A stretch of DNA of 64,000 nucleotides, from assembly GCF_024158745.1 (NCBI RefSeq), contig NZ_JAMZAW010000011.1, forward strand, positions 1 to 64,000, read 5' to 3'. The notes under the pieces are model-generated. The model was not told the origin of the DNA. It did no database searches and worked only from the letters and a program-made list of their open reading frames with translations. Positions 25,943 through 34,499 of this stretch are shown here, piece after piece (position 1 is the stretch's first letter; each line of letters begins with the position of its first letter). Source of the DNA: Paenibacillus tyrphae. Its GTDB lineage: Bacteria; Bacillota; Bacilli; Paenibacillales; NBRC-103111. The position numbers and the translations under genes are program-made.

Positions 25943-25990
25943 TGCAAACCGCTGCACGTGAACACCGGCGCGGAAATAAAAGCGCAGTAA

Positions 25991-26036
25991 AAAACAGCCC
26001 GGGAGCCGTTTGGGAGAAAACGGACCGGGCTGTTTT
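25991..26036. terminator. Bidirectional terminator
   Basis: aaaacagcccgg (25991-26002) pairs with ccgggctgtttt (26025-26036); serves the small peptide and the DUF1657 gene. Confidence 0.8.
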
Positions 26037-26045
26037 CGTCATGCC

Positions 26046-26252
26046 TTAAAACCCTTTATATTGGGGCTCCTCATTCTCGAGCTGCTGCACACGCGAGCTG
26101 ACTTGGTCAACGATTTGCTGCGTTTGCTGCGCGCAATTTTGGAACAGCGTCTTGGCTTCCTGATTTTGCGTGCTCAACGCGAACGTTTCCAAGCTGGCTT
26201 GCGCACTTTTCAGCGAAGCCAGCGTCGTTTTCACTTGGCTTGCCACGGTCAT
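26046..26252 (-). CDS. DUF1657 spore-associated protein
   Basis: 68 residues. MTVASQVKTTLASLKSAQAS and the closing NEEPQYKGF are hallmarks of DUF1657, an all-helical family found almost only beside spoVA and DUF421 genes in spore formers. The start is ATG 26252 with GGAGGTGAT before it; the frame extends to 26267 without need. Divergent from the DUF421-spoVA operon and likely made in the forespore. Biochemical role unknown. Confidence 0.85.
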   Translation of the reverse strand: MTVASQVKTTLASLKSAQASLETFALSTQNQEAKTLFQNCAQQTQQIVDQVSSRVQQLENEEPQYKGF

Positions 26253-26406
26253 CGTTATCACCTCCACAAACGATAATGTGTGCGATTAAGAAGAAGCTGA
26301 TGAATGTCAATAACTACCTGCCATAACTCTTCCGTTTCAGCAAATAATTTAAGTGATCTCGTTACACCAAGAAAGCTAAGCTCGCGCGGAAAAGGAGAGG
26401 AATTCG

Positions 26407-27267
26407 TTGCAGGATTGGGTGCATATTTTTTTTCGGGCGCTTTTGACGATCGCGATCTTGTTTTTGATGACCCGAATTTTGGGGAAAAAACAAATATCTC
26501 AATTGACCTTCTTCGAATACATAACGGGAATTACCCTTGGCGAGGTTGCGGGGTTCATGTCCACCGACGTCGAAGCGAACTACATGCACGGTTTTATCGC
26601 CTTGCTGCTCTGGTTCGCGATTCCGCTGCTGCTGGAGATGCTGACGCTGAAAAGCAAGCGTCTGCGGGAATGGTTCGAGGGAAAAGGAACGGTATTCATC
26701 AAGGAAGGCAAAATTCTCGAGGACAATTTGAAAAAAGAACGCTATACCGCCGACGAGCTGCTGGAGCAGCTGCGGACCAAAAGCGTGTTTAACGTGGCCG
26801 ATGTGGAATTTGCCATACTGGAATCAAGCGGGGATATCAGCGTGCTGCTGAAAAAAGAAAATCAACCGCTCACGGCGAAGCATCTCGGAATCAAAACGGC
26901 GCCCGAACGCGAGTCGCAAGCGGTCATCATCGACGGCAACATTATGGACGAGCCGCTTGCCACAGCCGGACTGAGCCGGGAATGGCTCTTCACGGAGCTG
27001 GAAAAAATAGGCGTGACGCTGGAGAACGTGTTCATCGGTCAAGTAGACGCGTACGGAGGGCTGCATGTCGATTTGTTCGACGACATGCTTCAAGTGCCTG
27101 ACGATGTGTCAAAGCCGCTGTTGTTTGCGACGCTCAAGAAGTGCGAAGCGGATTTGTTGCTGTTCGCTCTCGCGGTTAAGAACGAGGGCGCGAAGCGCAT
27201 GTACGAGAGGTGCGCGCAGCAAATGAACCAGATCTTGGAGCAGGCCGAGCCTCTGTTGAAGCGATAA
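26407..27267 (+). CDS. DUF421 (YetF-like) membrane protein with DUF1657-like C-terminus
   Basis: 286 residues. Three N-terminal membrane segments precede the DUF421 cytoplasmic beta domain (FFEYITGITLGEVAGF is the conserved first block). The last 60 residues (LFATLKKCEADLLLFALAVK onward) are helical and resemble DUF1657. Start is TTG 26407 with AAAGGAGAGG upstream. It leads the spoVAC-spoVAD-spoVAEb genes with short gaps, as in mobile spoVA operons linked to spore heat resistance and germination. Molecular function unknown. Confidence 0.85.
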   Translation: MQDWVHIFFRALLTIAILFLMTRILGKKQISQLTFFEYITGITLGEVAGFMSTDVEANYMHGFIALLLWFAIPLLLEMLTLKSKRLREWFEGKGTVFIKEGKILEDNLKKERYTADELLEQLRTKSVFNVADVEFAILESSGDISVLLKKENQPLTAKHLGIKTAPERESQAVIIDGNIMDEPLATAGLSREWLFTELEKIGVTLENVFIGQVDAYGGLHVDLFDDMLQVPDDVSKPLLFATLKKCEADLLLFALAVKNEGAKRMYERCAQQMNQILEQAEPLLKR

Positions 27268-27292
27268 AAACCATGCAGGAGGAACAGCGAGC

Positions 27293-27772
27293 ATGAGCAC
27301 AAAGTCCAAAATGAAAAAGCTGACCTGGACCCAGCAGGAATATCAGGAATTCGTCAAAAAGCGAGAGCCGGCGCGCCCGGTGCTTCAAAACTGCTTTCGT
27401 GCTTTTATTGCCGGAGGGTTCATCTGTCTGATCGGACAATTCGTGACCCAATTCTTTATTTACTGGTTCGGCTTTACCGATAAAACGGCGGGGAATCCGA
27501 CGGTAGCGGTCATGATCTTCCTGTCTGTCGTTCTAACCTGCTTCGGCGTATATGACAGAATCGCCCAATGGGCGGGAGCTGGCTCGGCCGTCCCCGTAAC
27601 CGGATTTGCCAACTCGATGTGCTCCGCGGCGCTGGAGCATAAAAGCGAAGGCTACGTGCTGGGCGTCGGAGGCAACATGTTCAAGCTGGCAGGTCCGGTT
27701 ATCGTCTACGGGACGGTGTCCGCATTTGTTATCGGGCTCATCCACTGGTTGTTCGGATTGGGGGTCAAATGA
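27293..27772 (+). CDS. spoVAC: SpoVAC, spore inner-membrane channel subunit
   Basis: 159 residues with about four membrane segments; TGFANSMCSAALEHKSEGYVLG and the Gly-rich GGNMFKLAGPVIVYG blocks are typical of SpoVAC. It belongs to the channel that moves dipicolinate into the forespore and out during germination. Its stop overlaps the spoVAD ribosome binding region, and the N-terminal TWTQQEYQEFVKKREPARP is the usual cytoplasmic tail. Confidence 0.93.
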   Translation: MSTKSKMKKLTWTQQEYQEFVKKREPARPVLQNCFRAFIAGGFICLIGQFVTQFFIYWFGFTDKTAGNPTVAVMIFLSVVLTCFGVYDRIAQWAGAGSAVPVTGFANSMCSAALEHKSEGYVLGVGGNMFKLAGPVIVYGTVSAFVIGLIHWLFGLGVK

Positions 27773-27773
27773 G

Positions 27774-28787
27774 ATGCTGAAGGGAGCCCAGAGCTGGGAA
27801 TTCAAGAAGCGGCCGGTCATCCGGGGGACGGCTACGATCGTCGGACCGGACGAGGCCAGCGGACCGCTCGGCAACGAATTCGATATCGTGCATGCGGACA
27901 CCATGATCGGGCAAGACAGCTGGGAGAAGGCCGAGAAAAAAATGCTGGAGGAAGCGGCGAAGCTGGCGATCGAAAATGCGTGCTTGACCAAAGAGCATAT
28001 CCAGTTCTATGTCGGGGGCGACCTGCTGAACCAGATTATCAGCAACAGCTTTGCGGTCCGTACGATGCAAATCCCGTATCTGGGCGTCTTCGGCGCTTGC
28101 TCGACTTCGATGGAGGGACTTGCCGTTGCGTCGCTGATCGTGGATTCCGGCTTCGGCCATCATGTGCTGGCCGGCACCTGCAGCCATAACTCCACGGCGG
28201 AGAAGCAGTTCCGCTATCCGACGGAATACGGCTCGCAGAAGCCGCCGACCGCGCAGTATACGGTAACAGGCGCGGCTTGCGCCGTTGTGGGGAACCACGG
28301 CCCGGGGCCGGTCGTGACCGGGGCGACGATCGGCCGCGTCATCGACATGGGCATCAAGGACCCGTTCAATATGGGGGCTGCGATGGCCCCGGCGGCGGTC
28401 GATACGCTGCAGGCGCATTTTCGCGATTTTCAGCGGGAGCCGGGCTACTACGATCTGATCGTTACCGGCGATTTGGCGAAGGTCGGCTACGAAATCGCGT
28501 GCGAGCTGCTGGAGAAGCATAAGGTGCCCATTCACCAAACGACCTACAAAGACTGCGGCCTGATGGTTTTCGACCGGGAGAAACAGAACGTGCAGGCCGG
28601 CGGCAGCGGGTGCGCTTGCTCCGCCGTTGTTACTTACGGGCATATTTTGAAGCGCATGAAAAAGGGAGAACTGAAGCGGGTGCTCGTGGTGGCGACGGGG
28701 GCGCTGCTGTCTCCGCTTTCTTTCCAGCAAGGAGAAAGCATTCCCAGCATCGCCCATGCGGTAGCGATCGAAAGCGAGGTGCGTTAG
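27774..28787 (+). CDS. spoVAD: SpoVAD, dipicolinate-binding spore protein
   Basis: 337 residues with a thiolase-like fold. GVFGACSTSMEGLAVAS has the cysteine region and HNSTAEKQFRYPTEYG the binding-site residues of the family. It binds dipicolinate on the inner membrane. ATG 27774 lies one base after the spoVAC stop; the longer frame from 27606 overlaps spoVAC and is rejected. Confidence 0.93.
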   Translation: MLKGAQSWEFKKRPVIRGTATIVGPDEASGPLGNEFDIVHADTMIGQDSWEKAEKKMLEEAAKLAIENACLTKEHIQFYVGGDLLNQIISNSFAVRTMQIPYLGVFGACSTSMEGLAVASLIVDSGFGHHVLAGTCSHNSTAEKQFRYPTEYGSQKPPTAQYTVTGAACAVVGNHGPGPVVTGATIGRVIDMGIKDPFNMGAAMAPAAVDTLQAHFRDFQREPGYYDLIVTGDLAKVGYEIACELLEKHKVPIHQTTYKDCGLMVFDREKQNVQAGGSGCACSAVVTYGHILKRMKKGELKRVLVVATGALLSPLSFQQGESIPSIAHAVAIESEVR

Positions 28788-28790
28788 ACT

Positions 28791-29165
28791 ATGGATTGGA
28801 TGCAGTTTGTTTGGGCGTTTATCGTCGGCGGAGCCATCTGCGTCATCGGACAGCTGCTGATTGACGTCATGCGGCTGTCACCCGCGCATACGATGAGTAC
28901 GCTGGTCGTCGCAGGAGCGATTGTCGACGGTATTCCGATCGGCAATAAGAGCCTGTACGACCGGTTTATCGAGTTTGCCGGGGCCGGGGCGACCGTACCG
29001 ATCACAAGCTTCGGTAATTCGCTCGTCCACGGCGCGTTAGCCGAGCTTAAACTGCACGGCGTCATCGGCATTATTACCGGCATCTTCGAGGTGACGAGCG
29101 CGGGCATCTCGGCGGCCATTATCTTTTCGTTTCTTGCGGCGCTCGTATTCAGACCGCAAGGCTGA
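28791..29165 (+). CDS. spoVAE: SpoVAE (SpoVAEb) membrane subunit
   Basis: 124 residues, nearly all hydrophobic with four predicted segments. [16 protein letters not shown] and [11 protein letters not shown] are family blocks. It completes the C-D-Eb core that suffices in mobile spoVA operons. GAGGTG lies nine bases before the ATG. The operon ends at the terminator that follows. Confidence 0.92.
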   Translation: MDWMQFVWAFIVGGAICVIGQLLIDVMRLSPAHTMSTLVVAGAIVDGIPIGNKSLYDRFIEFAGAGATVPITSFGNSLVHGALAELKLHGVIGIITGIFEVTSAGISAAIIFSFLAALVFRPQG

Positions 29166-29196
29166 GCGGACCTATGTCAAGGCCCGTCCCCGCGTG

Positions 29197-29221
29197 CCCC
29201 GGCGAATCTCCGGGGTTTTTT
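29197..29221 (+). terminator. Terminator of the spoVA operon
   Basis: ccccgg-cgaatct-ccgggg stem followed by six T. Confidence 0.85.
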
Positions 29222-29438
29222 GCATTTCGCCGAACAATTTCATCGGTTTTACACGTATACGCCGTTTTTTGAATCCTGTACAATAAGGAAATAACGTTTT
29301 CCTTGCTGATCGTTTTGGTTTTGTTACATTTTGTTGCAATTTGGAGATATTTTCGCCATATGGAACCATTTTTGACAACTTTATTTCCCGTTCTTACGTA
29401 TATACTTTGTACGATAACTTTTCGAGGAGGCCCGGACG

Positions 29439-30398
29439 ATGGAAACGATGATACGAGAAGATATTCAAGCCTTGAAGCGCATACAAGCGAATTTGGCATC
29501 CTGCATCCTCGGCAAAACGGACGAGATTGTACTGCTGATGACCGCCATGCTGGCAGGAGGCCATGTGCTGCTTGAGGATGTGCCCGGCACCGGCAAGACG
29601 GTGCTGATCAAAGCGCTTGCCAAATCGATCCGCGGCCAGTTTCGCCGTATTCAATGCAATCCCGACCTTCTTCCTACCGATATTACGGGGGTCTCGATCT
29701 ATCATCCGAAGGACGAGGTATTTATTTTCCGTCCCGGACCGATTATGACGCATATTTTGCTGGCGGACGAAATTAACCGGGCGACGACCAAGACGCAGTC
29801 GGCGCTGCTCGAAGCGATGGAAGAGCGCCATGTGACGGTAGACGGGGAAACGTACGACCTGCCGAAGCCATTCCTGCTGCTGGCAACGCAAAATCCGATT
29901 GATTTCGAAGGCACGTACATTTTGCCGGAAGCCCAGCTGGACCGGTTTATGATGAAGTTCAGTCTCGGTTACCCGGATGCGGATACGGAAACGAAGATGA
30001 TTTTGGCGCAAAGCGTCGTCCATCCGCTCGAAGAGCTGGAGCCGGTCGTGGACAGCGAGCAAATCTTGGCGATCCAGAAGCAGGTCAAGCAGGTGCATCT
30101 CGACGAAGCGGTTGCCGCTTATTTGGTCGCCGTCACCCGCCAGACCCGCGAACATGGCTCGATCTATCTCGGCGCCAGCCCGCGGGCGACGCTTGCGCTC
30201 GTGCAGGCCTCCAAAGCGCTGGCATTAATTCAGGAACGGGACTATGTCATCCCGGACGATATTAAATTTTTGGTGCCGTACGTGCTCGGCCACCGGATTT
30301 TGCTGACGGCCGAAGCCCGGATGGAGGGGGCTACGGTGCAATCCGTCCTGCAATCGGTCGTGCAGCAGGTGAAAGTGCCGGTACGTTGGGAGAAGTGA
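29439..30398 (+). CDS. MoxR-family AAA+ ATPase
   Basis: 319 residues. Walker A is GTGKTVL near residue 45, Walker B LADEINRA near residue 108, and the sensor stretch LLATQNPIDFEGTYILPEAQ is distinctive for MoxR. MoxR proteins act as chaperones that assemble or mature partner proteins. DUF58 and transglutaminase genes follow with start codons close to or overlapping the previous stop, the standard moxR module. GAGGAGG precedes the ATG. Confidence 0.93.
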   Translation: METMIREDIQALKRIQANLASCILGKTDEIVLLMTAMLAGGHVLLEDVPGTGKTVLIKALAKSIRGQFRRIQCNPDLLPTDITGVSIYHPKDEVFIFRPGPIMTHILLADEINRATTKTQSALLEAMEERHVTVDGETYDLPKPFLLLATQNPIDFEGTYILPEAQLDRFMMKFSLGYPDADTETKMILAQSVVHPLEELEPVVDSEQILAIQKQVKQVHLDEAVAAYLVAVTRQTREHGSIYLGASPRATLALVQASKALALIQERDYVIPDDIKFLVPYVLGHRILLTAEARMEGATVQSVLQSVVQQVKVPVRWEK

Positions 30399-30400
30399 GC

Positions 30401-31645
30401 ATGATGAAACCTTCCTTCGCTCACAGGCTTCCATCCCGGTCACGGTTTAGCCGCAAATTTTGGGCGGTGGCGACGGCTTTTGCAGGAAGTCTCGGCTTCC
30501 TGCTGTTTCAGGGTGGCAAGCTCGCTTTAATGTTGTTCGTGATGATGACGATTTTGAGCGTGTATTTGCTGCTGGGGCAGTGGAGCGGCATTAAGCGGAC
30601 CCAAGGGGTACGTACGTTGTCCAGCGGCGATTACGGCTCTCTGATGCCGGCGGGCAGCTCGCTCGGCGTAACGATTCAACTGCAAATTCCGGGCATATGG
30701 CCGATCCCCTATTTGTTTATCAAGGATCGCTTGTACCACAAAAGCGGGCGCGAGCTGACGTTCGAAGCGACGGTCGTTCCCGACTGGCGGCGGCGCGCGG
30801 AATGGGAATACCGGACCCCGGCGATGCGCCGGGGGCGCTATACGTTCGGACAGACGGAATGCGTGACGGAAGACGTCTTCGGCTTGTTCGAGCACAAGGG
30901 CGGTTTGGAGCTGCCCCAAAGCATCGCCGTGCTGCCGCAGACCGTGCCGATCCGGGAATGGCAGCAGTACAACCAAATGATGAAAGGAACGAGCCACCAC
31001 TCGTCTACGACCCGGGCCGTCCGGGAGACGACGCAGATCAACGGGGTTCGCGAATATATTTACGGAGACCGGCTCTCCCGCATTCACTGGAATGCGACCG
31101 CCAAGACCGGCACTTGGAAATCAAAGGAGTTCGAGCGCGAGTCGCTGCCGAAAACGTACTTGATTCTCGACCGGGCGGGGCAAGCCTACGGGGACCCCGA
31201 GCAGTTCGAATTGGCCGTATCCGTAGCCGCATCCTTGTTTCAATACGGCTCGGAACGGGGGCTTGCGCTCGGGCTTGTCTCCACAGGCGCAGACGACGTC
31301 TATTTTGATCCCAAGACCGGGCAAGCGCTGTATCAGGCGGCGCAGCAGCATTTTATCGATGTGGAGGCCGACAGCGTCCATGACATCCGCCATGTGCTCA
31401 AAACCAAAGTGCATCAGCTGTTGCCCGGCAGCTTCGTGACGCTGATCAGCCCGATGTCCGGCGAACCGATGCTGCAGGTGCTTGCTTGGCTGAAGCAGCA
31501 GCAGTTGAATCCTTGCCATCTCTGGATCGGCGCCGTACGCGGCAAAGAAGTCTGGGTCAAGGATTTGCATGCGCGGGGCATTCCCTGCTATGCCGTAAGG
31601 CAGCTGTCGGAGCTGCCCGGGCTGTTGGGAGGTCGGAAGGGATGA
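30401..31645 (+). CDS. DUF58 (von Willebrand-like) protein of the MoxR operon
   Basis: 414 residues. Two N-terminal membrane segments, then a soluble DUF58 region with the conserved GVREYIYGDRLSRIHWNATA block near residue 215. Likely a membrane-tethered partner of MoxR. The start ATG 30401 is two bases after the MoxR stop; the TTG 30386 frame overlaps MoxR. It ends in ATGA shared with the next gene. Confidence 0.87.
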   Translation: MMKPSFAHRLPSRSRFSRKFWAVATAFAGSLGFLLFQGGKLALMLFVMMTILSVYLLLGQWSGIKRTQGVRTLSSGDYGSLMPAGSSLGVTIQLQIPGIWPIPYLFIKDRLYHKSGRELTFEATVVPDWRRRAEWEYRTPAMRRGRYTFGQTECVTEDVFGLFEHKGGLELPQSIAVLPQTVPIREWQQYNQMMKGTSHHSSTTRAVRETTQINGVREYIYGDRLSRIHWNATAKTGTWKSKEFERESLPKTYLILDRAGQAYGDPEQFELAVSVAASLFQYGSERGLALGLVSTGADDVYFDPKTGQALYQAAQQHFIDVEADSVHDIRHVLKTKVHQLLPGSFVTLISPMSGEPMLQVLAWLKQQQLNPCHLWIGAVRGKEVWVKDLHARGIPCYAVRQLSELPGLLGGRKG

Positions 31646-33867
31646 AGCAGCAGCGAATGTGGCTTAAGCGTTTGCTGTGGGACGAATGGCCGCACCGCTT
31701 GTCGGTGCTGTTGTCCGGATTGATTTTGCTCCAGTTTGTGTACTGGTTCGCCAAAGAAGACGGCTTCTGGCTTCCGGAGACGGTCGTCATCGTGAAAATG
31801 ACGCTTCTGGCGGTCTTTGCGCTCGAGCATTTGACGCGGCTGCATTGGATCGTTCGCGGCATTTTGCAGCTTGTCTCCGTCGTGGTCATCAACGTGCTCG
31901 TGCTGGAGCAATTTGAAGTGATCGAGCCGATGAAGGCGTCCAGCTTTGTGAGCTCGAAGCTGTTCTTGAATCTGTACGAGCTTACGCCGTATTTGTGGTT
32001 CGGCATGGGCGCCTGGGTCGTTTACGTGACGGTCATTTGGTGGGTGGAAGTCAAGTGGCGGGTATATATTCTGCTGGTGGTCAGCGTGCTTGCGCTCTGC
32101 ATCCGCGATTCGTTCTCGTCCATCTATTTGTGGCCGCAAGTGGCCGTGATCGTCGGCTGCGGTCTGCTGCTGCTCATTCTCAATCATTTCGCGCATCTGC
32201 GGCGCAAAGACCCGACCGCTTGGCGGCATTTGGCGGAATATCCGGCTTCCATCGCCATGACGGTCGCCTTTTTAATCGGGGTGACGGTGCTCGCCGGATC
32301 GCTCATGCCCGAGGTCGGACCGATGTTGACCGACCCGTATACCGCTTGGCGCGCGTCCCGGGGAGAGCCGATGGCCTTCACCACGGGAAAAGGCGTCACC
32401 GTGCCCCCCAGCGAGGCGATGGATTCCTCGTCGGGCTACAGCCGGAGCGATGCGAATCTGGGAGGCGGCTTCCGGTTCGATTATACGCCGGTCATGAAGG
32501 TAGAAACGGATCACCGCGCTTATTGGCGGGGCGAGACGCGTTCGCACTATACCGGCAAAGGCTGGGAGGAAAGCGACAGCGAGCGGCGCGGTCCGTGGAA
32601 CGCGATCAGGCCCGAAGCTCCGCTTCCGGCGGACGCCCGGTTAGCCGGTTCCAAGGCGAAGACGGTGGAGGTGAAGCAAACCGTCACGCTGATGTCGGCG
32701 CAGCCGTATCCCGTACTGTTCGGAGCCTATTCCATCCAGAAAGTGATGGGACTGGACGGCGCCAAAAACGGCTTTGAGCCGCTGCAATGGTCGGCTGCGC
32801 AATCTGAGATCCGCTACAGCGAGCGGCAGCCGTACCCGCAAACGTATACGATCGTGTCGCAAATGCCGGTTGTCAACGAAGAAGCGCTGCGGAAGCTGCC
32901 ACCTGCGCCGCTGAAGCAGGATGTGGCGGAATTCGTCCAGCTGCCGAGCAGCGTGCCGGAGCGGGTCCGCAAGCTGGCCGCGGATCTGACGAAAGATGCG
33001 GCCAATCCGTACGACAAAGCGAAGAAGCTTGAGCAATACTTGCAGACGAGCTTTCCGTATACGAACAAACCCGACCTCAGCAAGGGCCAGAGCCGCGATT
33101 TTGTCGACCGGTTCCTGTTTGAGATTAAAGAAGGCTATTGCGATTATTACTCTACCGCGATGGTGGTGCTGTCCCGCTCGATCGGACTTCCGGCGCGCTG
33201 GGTCAAAGGCTATGCGTCAGGGACGCCGGATTTTCAGCAGCCGGAGCTGCAAGGCTTCGCCCCCAACGAGCTGCTGATGGACCCGGATGGCGGCGGGGTC
33301 TACACGGTACGCAACTCCGACGCCCACTCCTGGGTCGAAGTTTATTTCGACGGCTACGGATGGATTCCGTTCGAGCCGACGGCAGGCTTCGCGATGCCGC
33401 GCGCCGTGCTGCTGGAAGAAACGTCCGCTTCACCGGTAGAACCGCAACCTGCTCCGAAGCCGGAGACGAAGCTGGCAGAGCCTGCCGTTGAAACGCATCA
33501 TGCGGCCGTGTGGAGCATTGTCGCCGCCGTGATCCTCGTTGCCGCACTCCTGGCCTGGAAGCTGCAGGTTGTCGAGCTGCTGAAGGAACGCGCGCGCCGC
33601 CGCCGGGCTTCGCTGCTGAAGCAGAAGGTCATTGTGGAATGCGAACGCCTGCTGCGCATTTTCCGGCGCAACGGCTATGTGCGCGAGGAGCACGAGACGC
33701 TGCGCGAAGCGGTGCGCCGTTGGTCCCGCCAGAGCCGGTGGATGAGCGAAGAGCTCGAGGCCGTGCTTCACGTATTCGAGAAGGCGAAGTACGGAAAAGC
33801 GGAGATCACGGAGGAAGACTGGAAAAAAACAAATCAAATCGTCGAACGCTTGCGTTCGCAGATGTAA
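31642..33867 (+). CDS. Membrane transglutaminase-like protein (TgpA type)
   Basis: 741 residues. About six membrane segments fill the first 230 residues, then an extracellular part with a transglutaminase core: Cys in EGYCDYYSTAMV, His in DAHSWVEVYF and Asp/Glu in GWIPFEPT make the catalytic triad. A further membrane helix near residue 625 leads to a cytoplasmic helical tail. Such proteins are last in MoxR operons; the cross-linked or cleaved target is unknown. Start overlaps the DUF58 stop by four bases. Confidence 0.9.
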   Translation: MKQQRMWLKRLLWDEWPHRLSVLLSGLILLQFVYWFAKEDGFWLPETVVIVKMTLLAVFALEHLTRLHWIVRGILQLVSVVVINVLVLEQFEVIEPMKASSFVSSKLFLNLYELTPYLWFGMGAWVVYVTVIWWVEVKWRVYILLVVSVLALCIRDSFSSIYLWPQVAVIVGCGLLLLILNHFAHLRRKDPTAWRHLAEYPASIAMTVAFLIGVTVLAGSLMPEVGPMLTDPYTAWRASRGEPMAFTTGKGVTVPPSEAMDSSSGYSRSDANLGGGFRFDYTPVMKVETDHRAYWRGETRSHYTGKGWEESDSERRGPWNAIRPEAPLPADARLAGSKAKTVEVKQTVTLMSAQPYPVLFGAYSIQKVMGLDGAKNGFEPLQWSAAQSEIRYSERQPYPQTYTIVSQMPVVNEEALRKLPPAPLKQDVAEFVQLPSSVPERVRKLAADLTKDAANPYDKAKKLEQYLQTSFPYTNKPDLSKGQSRDFVDRFLFEIKEGYCDYYSTAMVVLSRSIGLPARWVKGYASGTPDFQQPELQGFAPNELLMDPDGGGVYTVRNSDAHSWVEVYFDGYGWIPFEPTAGFAMPRAVLLEETSASPVEPQPAPKPETKLAEPAVETHHAAVWSIVAAVILVAALLAWKLQVVELLKERARRRRASLLKQKVIVECERLLRIFRRNGYVREEHETLREAVRRWSRQSRWMSEELEAVLHVFEKAKYGKAEITEEDWKKTNQIVERLRSQM

Positions 33868-33887
33868 ATGTTAACCGATCGGCAGAC

Positions 33888-33919
33888 CGCGCCTTTGCGG
33901 AGGGCGGTTTGCTTTTTTT
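33888..33919 (+). terminator. Terminator of the MoxR operon
   Basis: accgc...gcggt stem with imperfect inner pairing, then a run of seven T. Confidence 0.6.
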
Positions 33920-33929
33920 GTTCGCCATT

Positions 33930-33959
33930 TTGCAACAAAATGGACAGTTATGGTATAGT
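33930..33959 (+). promoter_or_regulatory. Probable promoter of the yqeG operon
   Basis: TTGCAA (33930-33935), 18 bases, TATAGT (33954-33959), about 40 bases before yqeG. Confidence 0.55.
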
Positions 33960-33997
33960 TTGACGTATACAGCCTAATGTCTTTCGAGGTGAATTCT

Positions 33998-34492
33998 TTG
34001 CTGAAAAAGCTGATTCCGCGTCAACAAGTCAAAACGATATTTGACATAGATCTTCAAGCGTTATGGGAGCAGGGATACCGCGGCATCATAACGGACTTGG
34101 ACAATACGCTGGTAGGAGCCAAAGCGCCTCTTGCCACGCCGGAGTTGCTGGATTGGCTGAAAGTCGTGGGGCAAATCGGCTTTCAGGTCGTCATTGTGTC
34201 GAACAACCAGCGCAACCGGGTAACCAAGTTCGCCGAGCCGTTGTCCCTGCCTTTCATTTATCGCGCCCGTAAGCCGACAAGCGCCGCGTTCCGGCGGGCC
34301 ATGAGCATCATGAATCTGCGGGCGCAGCAGACGGTGGTCATCGGGGATCAGATGCTGACCGACGTGCTGGGAGGCAACCGGATGGGGCTTTATACCATCC
34401 TCGTCCATCCGATCTCTCTTGCGGACGAGGGCTTTTTTACGAAGGTAAATCGAAGGATCGAGAAGGCCGCATTAACTATAATGAAAAGGTAG
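33998..34492 (+). CDS. yqeG: YqeG, HAD-IIIA-type phosphatase
   Basis: 164 residues. DLDNTLVG is the HAD motif I with the nucleophilic Asp; VSNNQRNR and VIGDQMLTDVLGGNR are motifs II and III-IV. Start: TTG 33998 with GAGGTG eight bases before gives MLKKLIPRQQV, which agrees with the N-terminus of B. subtilis YqeG; ATG 33977 would add seven residues and has no ribosome binding site. First gene of the conserved yqeG-comE region. Substrate unknown. Confidence 0.88.
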   Translation: MLKKLIPRQQVKTIFDIDLQALWEQGYRGIITDLDNTLVGAKAPLATPELLDWLKVVGQIGFQVVIVSNNQRNRVTKFAEPLSLPFIYRARKPTSAAFRRAMSIMNLRAQQTVVIGDQMLTDVLGGNRMGLYTILVHPISLADEGFFTKVNRRIEKAALTIMKR

Positions 34493-34499
34493 GGAACGT

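Noticed and set aside
26300-26340. Sigma-G promoter TGAAT...CATAACT before the DUF421-spoVA operon
   Set aside because: Spacing is two to three bases too short and the -10 differs at two positions; forespore expression is likely but this site is not convincing.
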